Source: Corallium rubrum (Eukaryota; Cnidaria; Anthozoa; Scleralcyonacea; Coralliidae). Taken from it: a stretch of DNA of 64,000 bases. Both the position numbers and the translations under genes were made by a program. This document shows positions 54,427-62,100 of this stretch, piece by piece; positions within the stretch are counted from its first letter, which is position 1; the number at the start of each line of letters is the position of its first letter. The notes below the pieces were generated by a model, which made no database searches, was not told the DNA's origin, and saw nothing but the letters and a program-made list of their open reading frames with translations. Location of the stretch: positions 1-64,000 of the forward strand of contig CAXIUP010000180.1 in the NCBI GenBank assembly GCA_964035015.1, written 5' to 3'.

Positions 54427-54541
54427 TACACTGTTAATTTCAAGGAGTCAGTCCAACTCCAAAAGGAGTCACTCTGAACCTAATTTAGGTTCAGAATAAC
54501 TCCCCCCGGAGTCAAACTAACTCCCCGAAATCAACAGTGTA
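54427..54541 (-). repeat. 115-bp foldback in the 3' UTR (possible palindromic MITE or RNA hairpin)
   Basis: Two 57-bp arms surround a single central base (54,484). The innermost 11 bp (TCTGAACCTAA and its complement) are perfect. Across the arms there are 13 differences and no gaps. Every one is A against C or C against A on the + strand, so in the retrotransposon's sense RNA (- strand) every one is a G.U wobble and the whole arm can pair. The termini are TA-CACTGTT and AACAGTG-TA, which also fits a small palindromic transposon with TA target duplication inserted in the 3' UTR. I infer a hairpin in the mRNA; which origin is right is open. Confidence 0.85.
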
Positions 54542-54593
54542 ATAGTAATTATCTAATAGTAGTTATCTAATAGTAATGTATTTACAGGTACAT

Positions 54594-57476
54594 CTATTTA
54601 CATTTACTATCTATGTGAGTAGCGATTTTCTTTCGAAAGGAAGAAAGAGATTTGCTTTCCCTAATTTCTTTTGGAACCGAATTCCAGAGGTATGCTCCGT
54701 CGTACATGAAACTTTTTTTCATATTGTTAGTACGAGGTTTTGGTAAAGAAAGACTACTGGAAATGTCGCGAAGATTATAATTTGTCATCTCACCTTTATA
54801 TGTGAAAAGATTAGTGAGTGACTCAGGACCCATTTTGTTTAATAATTTGTACATCATTTTTGCTTTAGCTTTCTTCCTTTCTGTTTTAAGTGTCTTCCAG
54901 CCCAGTGCTTGTAAAGCAACGGAATGATCTATGTCATTGCTCATATTCATAATAATTCGAGCAGCTCTATTTTGGAGTTTTTGGAGTCGTTTTGATTGTG
55001 TTTCACCAAACACATCCCATACTTCACAGCAGTAATCAAAGTATGGGCGAACAATAGCATTATAAACAGCAAGAAGTGTTTGCTTATTAGCAAATTCTTT
55101 TAAACGTCGAAGAGCCGAAATTCCTGCTGTTATTTTCTTGCAAATATTTTCAGTATTACTCTTCCAAGACAAATGCTGGTCAACTGTCACTCCAAGAGTT
55201 TTACATTCATAAACTTGTTTAACCGGTTTATTTTCAATCTCAATATTTGGTTGTAAACTTTTTATCATTTGTTTTGAACCAATTAACATAAATTCAGTCT
55301 TCGCTACATTTAGGCTAAGTTTGTTAGCAATTAACCATTTTCTAAGGTTTTCCAAATCAGAATTCACTGCAGCTTCAAGATGAGTTATAGAGTCTCCAGA
55401 AGCTGTTAGGTTTGTGTCGTCAGCAAACAATCGCGGTTTTGTTTCATACAGACATTGAGGTAAATCATTAATATATAATAGAAAGAATAGTGGCCCTAAA
55501 ATAGAGCCTTGTGGTACTCCACATTTAATCAATTTCTCTGATGAAGTAGATCCTTTTATTTGGCATTTTTGACCTCGATTTGAGAGATAAGATTTGAGAA
55601 ATGATACAGCTTGTCCTTTTACCCCATAAAGCTCCAATTTCCTCAATAGAATTTGATGATCAACAGTATCAAATGCTTTTTTTAAGTCAATTAAGACTAC
55701 TAGATTAAACATTTTCCTGTCTAAATTAACATACCAATCATTAGTACAGTCCAGTAATGCTGTAGCTGTAGAGTGAGATTTTCGAAACCCAAATTGACAA
55801 TCACTTAAAATTCCAAATTTGGTTAGATAGTTATACAGTTGATCATACAGAATTCGTTCCATAATTTTGCTAATGGCCGGCAAAACTGAAATTGGTCTGT
55901 AATTTCCTGCCACATTTCGTTGACCATTTTTGTAAAGAGGCATTACTCTAGCCATTTTCCATTCATCAGGGAAAGAGGATAGAGCAACTGCCTGATTAAA
56001 AATATGTGTCAGTGAATCTGAGATGGCAGGTGCAGCTATTTTAATAATTTTACAAGAAATTTTATCAACGCCAGTGGCTTTATTGCTAGAAAGACCATTC
56101 AGGAGATGGTAGACATGACTGATGGTAACCGGCTGAAATGCAGCGAACTCTGATTTGGAATTCTTGACATACGTTTCAAAGTTGTTATTTGAAGTCTCAA
56201 TTTTGCTAGCTAAATCAGGGCCAATATTGGAAAAATACTCATTAAAGCCCTCTGCAATATCTTTGGGATTTGTTAAACTATTTTCACCTAGTTTTAGCTC
56301 ATTCACCACTGTTGGTTTGTTTTGCCTACCTAATAAATTGTTTATAGTTTTCCAAGCCTCTTTAGGATCGCATTTTTGACCAGCAATTTTCATGGAATAA
56401 TAATCTTTTTTGGCATTTCTTAGTTCTATATTCACTTTATTTCTAGTTGTTTTATAGTTTAACCAATCATTTTCTAGGTTTGTAATAATGGCTTTTCTTT
56501 TTAATTTGTCCCTTGTATTTATAAGTTCCTTTATAGCACTTGTAATCCAAGGATTTTTTTTTGCCCTAATCCTTTTGTGTTGAAGTGGTGCATGTTTATC
56601 TAGAACCTCTAAAAATAATTGCTTCCAAATTTCCCACTTTGTATTTGGATTTTCAGCAAAAAAATACACATTTTCCCAGTGTTGTTGCTTCAGATCCTCA
56701 ATAAATTTTTGGTTATCAAATTTTTTCATATTTCTAATCTCAACAGTGTTTTCTTGTTTTTTAATAACAGAAATTTTCCTGATTGCAAATACTAAACTAT
56801 GGTCGCTTATACCTGTATGGATAACGCCAGAATCAGAAACTTTCTCTGGAGTATTAGTTACTATATGATCAATTTGGCTGGAGGTTGTCATAGTTATCCG
56901 CGTAGCTTCATCGATCAATTGTGATAATTGATACAATTCATATAAAGATTTAATTTTCTTTGTTGGCATATTTGAATCTTCACCTGATTTTAGCATATCA
57001 CAGTTTAGATCACCAAGAATATACATTTCTTTATTTTCATCATCAATGGCTTTGATTAATTTTTCCAAATGATCAAAGAATTCAGATGATGCATTGGGTG
57101 GTCTATAAACTGTTGTAACAATGAATGGTCTGCTATGAGGTTTTATTATTTCTATACAAACAGCCTCTAGTTCAGTCGAAACAAGATCAAACCTTATTTT
57201 GTGATTGATGGAGTTACGTAAATAAATACAAACTCCACCCCCATTTCTTGACCGGTCCTTCCTAATAATATCGTAACCATCTATGTGGATCAAGTTATCG
57301 TTTATACTTGAATCTAGTCTGGTCTCATTAAACGCTATCAAATCAATGTTTTTGTTTGACATAGAATAACGAATTTCATCAATTTTTTTGGGCAAACTAA
57401 CAATGTTTAGAAAAGCCATTTTAAAACCTTTCTTTTTAGAAACAGATTGAAGTGCTGTGAAAAAATCGCCACTCAC
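54594..57476 (-). CDS. ORF2: endonuclease-reverse transcriptase of the CR1-like element
   Basis: About 960 codons without interruption. N-terminal APE-type endonuclease: AFLNIVSLPK, NETRLD (Glu51), VYRPP (about 124), GDLN (Asp156), SDHSL (Asp225-His226). Reverse transcriptase: NYRPISVLPAISK (about 526), FGFRKSHST, LIDLKKAFD (motif A Asp597), CGVPQGSILGP (652-662) and FADD (684-687). The C-terminal part carries RLQKLQNRAARII and a final WNSVPKEIRE segment. The protein nicks target DNA and copies the element RNA there (target-primed reverse transcription). The listed 5' limit is a GTG; the frame stays open upstream into the end of ORF1, and the first in-frame ATG is at 57,419, just before the nuclease. 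Translation probably uses reinitiation after ORF1 or that ATG. All catalytic motifs checked are intact. Confidence 0.93.
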   Translation of the reverse strand: MSGDFFTALQSVSKKKGFKMAFLNIVSLPKKIDEIRYSMSNKNIDLIAFNETRLDSSINDNLIHIDGYDIIRKDRSRNGGGVCIYLRNSINHKIRFDLVSTELEAVCIEIIKPHSRPFIVTTVYRPPNASSEFFDHLEKLIKAIDDENKEMYILGDLNCDMLKSGEDSNMPTKKIKSLYELYQLSQLIDEATRITMTTSSQIDHIVTNTPEKVSDSGVIHTGISDHSLVFAIRKISVIKKQENTVEIRNMKKFDNQKFIEDLKQQHWENVYFFAENPNTKWEIWKQLFLEVLDKHAPLQHKRIRAKKNPWITSAIKELINTRDKLKRKAIITNLENDWLNYKTTRNKVNIELRNAKKDYYSMKIAGQKCDPKEAWKTINNLLGRQNKPTVVNELKLGENSLTNPKDIAEGFNEYFSNIGPDLASKIETSNNNFETYVKNSKSEFAAFQPVTISHVYHLLNGLSSNKATGVDKISCKIIKIAAPAISDSLTHIFNQAVALSSFPDEWKMARVMPLYKNGQRNVAGNYRPISVLPAISKIMERILYDQLYNYLTKFGILSDCQFGFRKSHSTATALLDCTNDWYVNLDRKMFNLVVLIDLKKAFDTVDHQILLRKLELYGVKGQAVSFLKSYLSNRGQKCQIKGSTSSEKLIKCGVPQGSILGPLFFLLYINDLPQCLYETKPRLFADDTNLTASGDSITHLEAAVNSDLENLRKWLIANKLSLNVAKTEFMLIGSKQMIKSLQPNIEIENKPVKQVYECKTLGVTVDQHLSWKSNTENICKKITAGISALRRLKEFANKQTLLAVYNAIVRPYFDYCCEVWDVFGETQSKRLQKLQNRAARIIMNMSNDIDHSVALQALGWKTLKTERKKAKAKMMYKLLNKMGPESLTNLFTYKGEMTNYNLRDISSSLSLPKPRTNNMKKSFMYDGAYLWNSVPKEIRESKSLSSFRKKIATHIDSKCK

Positions 57477-57508
57477 ATCTTTGTTTGCTACATCATTTAC
57501 CGATATTT

Positions 57509-58954
57509 CTATTTCATTACTTTGTTTACATACTCCAGATACATTGTCCAGTCTCTCCTCTGATGTCCATGAGCTGCACGAAAAAAATGTTCATTGTTCT
57601 TAGCAGGTACTGACTCTACTCTATCTGATTTTAGGTAAGTGCAGAAAGCACTCCCTAAAACCCTGTCTCCATTTCGATTTAAATGTAAATTTGACCTGTT
57701 CAATAATGACTGACCTATGCAATCATTATCAATAAATGTGATACTATGACTGAAACATAAATCATGTAATAAACTATTATATCGGTTGATCTTACTTGTT
57801 TGGACTTTACCATCATACCTTCTCACCACGCTGGATAATGCGATTTTCTTAGCGTGAGGTTTTATATCATCGATCAATCTTTCCATTTCCTTCGCAACTT
57901 CTTCTGGTTGTTTATGTACCAGGTCATTAGTGCCAACATGAACAACCACAGAGTCATAATCTTGTTCTTCGCACCAATCACTTTGTATTTTTTGTTTCAG
58001 TTGATCCACAGTTGCACCACTGTAAGAGTGGCAAACCGCCTTTCCTCGTGCTGCCCTTTCGACTTTTTGGTTGTCAATATGTTTGACCATTGAGTCACCT
58101 ATGACAAGTACTTTTTTTGTTTGGTTGGGTTTGATGTTGTTTCTGATTTTGCTTTTCTTGGATATTGGATCAGTCTGGCTTTTCCTTGAATTTATAAATT
58201 TAGATTTTTGTTTGGATCGATAGTCCAGAATTTGTGGGTCCACTTTATTTTTATCCTCAGTGGACACTCGAGAGCTGGAGTCGCTTCCTTCCACAGGGAG
58301 TATGTTGAAGCGGTTCTGATTTGTATATTTGGTAGAATAAAAACTAGAATTGGTAGAATCAGGATTTCTCTCACCTTCTACGGGATTTCTCTCGCCTTTT
58401 ACTTTCTCTGTTTTAGGTGTTTTCTTGGTTTCTATCTTAGTCCAGTCATTTTGTTTGATATCAAGAAATCGCCTGATAATTTTGTTTTCGCTCGTCAGTT
58501 CCTCGACGGTTGATTTGAGCGAGGCAATTTCATCCGCCATCTTGTTATTGCTTTCAAGAAGAGATCTTATATTGGCGTCGCTTTCTTCCGCTTTTGAAGT
58601 AATATTTTGAGCATCTTCTTGCTGTTTCTTTTGGATTTCCTTTACCGTAGTTATTATTTTGGTAATTTCTACCTTATAATGTTCACAATGTTCGCACGAA
58701 ATATCGTGAGCATCTTCTGCTTTGGTATCAACAACAACCACGTGTTCGATATCTTCGGCATCGGAAACTTCGCTTGTAATGGTTTCGTGGAGCGATTTGT
58801 GGGCATTACTCGCCAAAGCAGTTGAGAAGTACGTTTCGGCATCATCTTTCTTCATGATAGTTGAAGTATTCTTTCCAGTAGCTTTCGTAGTCAAGGTTCT
58901 TCTAGGAGCTTTTCCACCGATGGATTTACGAGCGGTTAGCTTGGTTCGAGCCAT
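57509..58954 (-). CDS. ORF1: histone H3 tail-like N-terminus, coiled coil and SGNH/GDSL esterase domain
   Basis: 481 residues. I chose the ATG at 58,954-58,952 over a GTG two codons earlier: this is a eukaryote and the context (AGCATGG) is good. After Met the protein reads ARTKLTARKSIGGKAPRR, then TLTTKATGKN. Against H3 residues 1-28 about 20 of 28 are the same, with the positions of R2, K4, R8, K9, S10, K14, R17, K23 and K27 kept. Next come a Cys/His motif CEHCEH (about 87-92), a coiled coil (about 95-165) and a basic, polar linker. A SGNH hydrolase follows: VIGDSMVKH (Ser288), SGATVDQL (block II Gly), VGTNDL (Asn343) and LHLNRNG (His424). The usual Asp three residues before that His is Ser. 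Esterase-type ORF1 proteins of CR1 elements bind RNA or lipid-related partners in the ribonucleoprotein. The H3-like tail is unexpected; chromatin docking is my inference. Confidence 0.9.
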   Translation of the reverse strand: MARTKLTARKSIGGKAPRRTLTTKATGKNTSTIMKKDDAETYFSTALASNAHKSLHETITSEVSDAEDIEHVVVVDTKAEDAHDISCEHCEHYKVEITKIITTVKEIQKKQQEDAQNITSKAEESDANIRSLLESNNKMADEIASLKSTVEELTSENKIIRRFLDIKQNDWTKIETKKTPKTEKVKGERNPVEGERNPDSTNSSFYSTKYTNQNRFNILPVEGSDSSSRVSTEDKNKVDPQILDYRSKQKSKFINSRKSQTDPISKKSKIRNNIKPNQTKKVLVIGDSMVKHIDNQKVERAARGKAVCHSYSGATVDQLKQKIQSDWCEEQDYDSVVVHVGTNDLVHKQPEEVAKEMERLIDDIKPHAKKIALSSVVRRYDGKVQTSKINRYNSLLHDLCFSHSITFIDNDCIGQSLLNRSNLHLNRNGDRVLGSAFCTYLKSDRVESVPAKNNEHFFRAAHGHQRRDWTMYLEYVNKVMK

Positions 58955-59162
58955 GCTCACGAATCACGAGAAAGGCTCCAAAATAATAACTAAAACTTTC
59001 ACGTATGCTTTCTTCAACAAGTAACTAAGTATAATATTGTAAATTACTCTAAAAGGAGCGAAAATTTCTTCAGAAATTGCGCTTTTTGAAGAAGAATATT
59101 TTGAACATGCTTTATTGACTTATTAATCTTCTCCGATTTCCACTGGCTAGTCATTCAGGTAT
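58955..59162 (-). other. 5' UTR and promoter region of the CR1-like element
   Basis: About 200 bp of AT-rich sequence lie between the satellite junction and ORF1. It contains a short self-complementary stretch (TTCTTCA ... TGAAGAA, about 59,068-59,096). I see no TATA box placed for a start outside the element, as expected for LINEs with internal promoters. Its presence argues that the copy is not strongly 5'-truncated. Confidence 0.55.
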
Positions 59163-62100
59163 ATATGGTCGCGGCAGTGAAATAATCCAAATAGTGTAAC
59201 TTCTTGAGGTTAGGCATATGGTCGCAGCGGTGAAATAATCCAAATAGTGAAACTTCTTGAGGTTAGGCATATGGTCGCAGGGGGGAAATAATCCAAATAG
59301 TGTAACTTCATGAGGTTAGGCATATGGCCGCAGCGGTGAAATAATCCAAATAGTGCAACTTCTTGAGGATAGGCATATGGCCACAGTGGTGAAATAATCC
59401 AAATAGTGTAACTTCTTGAGGTTAGGCATATGGTTGCAGCGGTGAAATAATCCAAATAGTGAAACTTCTTGAGGTTACGCATATGGTCGCAGCGGTGAAA
59501 TAATCCAAATAGTGTAACTTCTTGAGGTTAGGCATATGGTTGCAGCGGTGAAATAATCCAAATAGTGTAACTTCTTGATGTTAGGCATATGGTTGCAGTG
59601 GTGAAATAATCCAAATAGTGTAACTTCTTGAGGTTAGGCATATGGTCGCAGTGCTGAAATAATCCAAATAGTGTAACTTCTTGAGGTTAGGCATATGGTC
59701 GCAGCGGTGAAATAATCCAAATAGTGTAATTTCTTGAGGTTAGGCATATGGTCGCGGCAGTGAAATACTCCAAATAATGTAACTTCTTGAGGTTAGGCAT
59801 ATGGTCGCGGCAGTGAAATAATCCAAATAGTGTAATTTCTTGAGGTTAGGCATATGGTCGCAGCAGTGAAATAATCCAAATAGTGTAACTTCTTGAGGTT
59901 AGGCATATGGTCGCAGCGGTGAAATAATCCAAATAGTGTAACTTCTTGAGGTTAGGCATATGGTCACAGCGGTGAAATAATGCAAATAGTGTAACTTCTT
60001 TAGGTTAGGCATATAGTGGCAGCGGTGACATAATCCAAATAGAGTAACTTCTTGAGGTTAGGCATATGGTCGCAGTGGTGAAATAATCCAAATAGTGTAA
60101 CTTCTTGAGGTTAGGCATATGGGCGCATTGGTGAAATAATCCAAATAGTGTAACTTCTTGAGGTTAGGCATATGGTCGCAGTGGTGAAATAATCCAAATA
60201 GTGTAACTTCTTGAGGTTAGGCACATGGTCGCAGCGGTGAAATAGTCCAAATAGTGTAACTTCTTGAGGTTAGGCATATGGTCGCAGTGCTGAAATAATC
60301 CAAATAGTGTAACTTCTTGAGGTTAGGCATATGGTCGCGGCAGTGAAATAATCCAAATAGTGTAATTTCTTAAGGTTAGGCATATGGTCGCGGCCGTGAA
60401 ATAATCGAAATAATGTAACTTCTTGAGGTTAGGCATATGGTCGCAGCGGTGACATAATCCAAATAGTGTAACTTCTTCAGGTTGGGCATATGGTCACCGC
60501 GGTGAAATAATCCAAATAGTGTAACTTCTTGAGGTTAGGCGTATGGTCACAGCGGTGAAATAATGCAAATAGTGTAACTTCTTGAGGTTAGGCATATAGT
60601 CGCAGCGGTGACAAAATCCAAATAGTGTAACTTCTTGAGGTTAGGCATATGGTCGCAGTGGTGAAATAATCCAAATAGTGTAACTTCGTGAGGTTAGGCA
60701 TATGGTCGCAGCGGTGAAATAATCCAAATAGTGTAACTTCTTGAGGTTAGGCATATGAGCGCAGTGGTGAAATAATCCAAATAGTGTAACTTCTTGAGGT
60801 TAGGCATATGGTCGCAGTGGTGAAATAATCCAAATAGTGTAACTTCTTCAGGTTAGGCACATGGTCGCAGCGGTGAAATAATCCAAATAGTGTAACTTCT
60901 TGAGGTTAGGCATATGGTCGCAGTGGTGAAATAATCCAAATAGTGTAACTTCTTGAGGTTAGGCATATGGTTGCCGTGGTAAAATAATCCAAATAGTGTA
61001 ACTTGTTGAGGTTAGGCATATGGTCGCGGTGGTGAAATAATCCAAATAATGTAACTTCTTGAGGTTAGGCATATGGCCGCGGGAGTGAAATAATCCAAAC
61101 AGTGTAACTTCTTGAGGTTAGGCATATGGTCGCAGTGGTGAAATAATCCAAAAAGTGTAACTTCTTGAGGTTAGCCATATGGTCGCAGCGGTGAAATAAT
61201 CCAAATAGTGTAACTTCTTGAGGTTAGGCACATGGTCGCAGCGGTGAAATAATCCAAATAGTGTAACTTCTTGAGGTTAGGCATATGGTCGCAGTGATGA
61301 AATAATCCAAATAGTGTAACTTCTTGAGGTTAGGCATATGGTCGCAGCGGTGAAATAATCCAAATAGTGTAATTTCTTGAGGTTAGGCATATGGTCGCGG
61401 CGGTGAAATACTCCAAATAATGTAACTTCTTGAGGTTAGGCATATGGTCGCGGCAGTGAAATAATCCGAATAGTGTAATTTCTTGAGGTTAGGCATATGG
61501 TCGCAGCGGTGAAATAATCCAAATAGTGTAAATTCTTGAGGTTAGGCATATGGTCGCAGCGGTGAAATAATCCAAATAGTGTAACTTCTTGAGGTTAGGC
61601 ATATGGTCACAGTGGTGAAATAATGCAAATAGTGTAACTTCTTGAGGTTAGGCATATAGTTGCGACGGTGACATAATCCAAATAGAGTAACTTCTTGAGG
61701 TTAGGCATATGGTCGCAGTGGTGAAATAATACAAATAGTGTAAGTTCTTGAGGTTAGGCATATGCTCGCAGCGGTGAAATAATCCAAAGAGTGTAATTTC
61801 TTGAGCTTAGGCATATGGTCGCAGCGGTGAAATAATCCAAATAGTGTAACCTCTTGAGGTTAGGCACATGGTCGCAGCGGTGAAATAATCCAAATAGTGT
61901 AACTTCTTGAGGTTAGGCATATGGTCGCAGTGATGAAATAATCCAAATAGTGTAACTTCTTGAGGTTAGGCATATGGTCGCAGCGGTGAAATAATCCAAA
62001 TAGTGTAATTTCTTGAGGTTAGGCATATGGTCGCGGCGGTGAAATACTCCAAATAATGTAACTTCTTGAGGTTAGGCATATGGTCGCGGCAGTGAAATAA

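Larger units (their letters stand above)
54241..59162 (-). mobile_element. Apparently complete CR1-like non-LTR retrotransposon inserted in the satellite
   Basis: Transcribed leftward, the element has a 5' UTR of about 200 bp (59,160-58,955), ORF1, ORF2, a 3' UTR of about 350 bp and a short (ATCT)n tail (sense strand) at its 3' end. Both ORFs are open and the catalytic motifs are present, so it is either recent or still functional. The satellite stops at ...GGTTAGGCAT on the left and resumes with ATATGGTCGCGG on the right, in the order seen uninterrupted at other array sites. TTCAGGT occurs at both edges (54,227-54,233 and 59,154-59,160) and may be part of an imperfect target-site duplication. 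The esterase-bearing ORF1 places it in or near the CR1 clade. Confidence 0.88.

Noticed and set aside
58192-59024. + strand ORFs of 72-101 codons opposite ORF1
   Set aside because: Shadows of the real ORF1 on the other strand with no recognisable domain.
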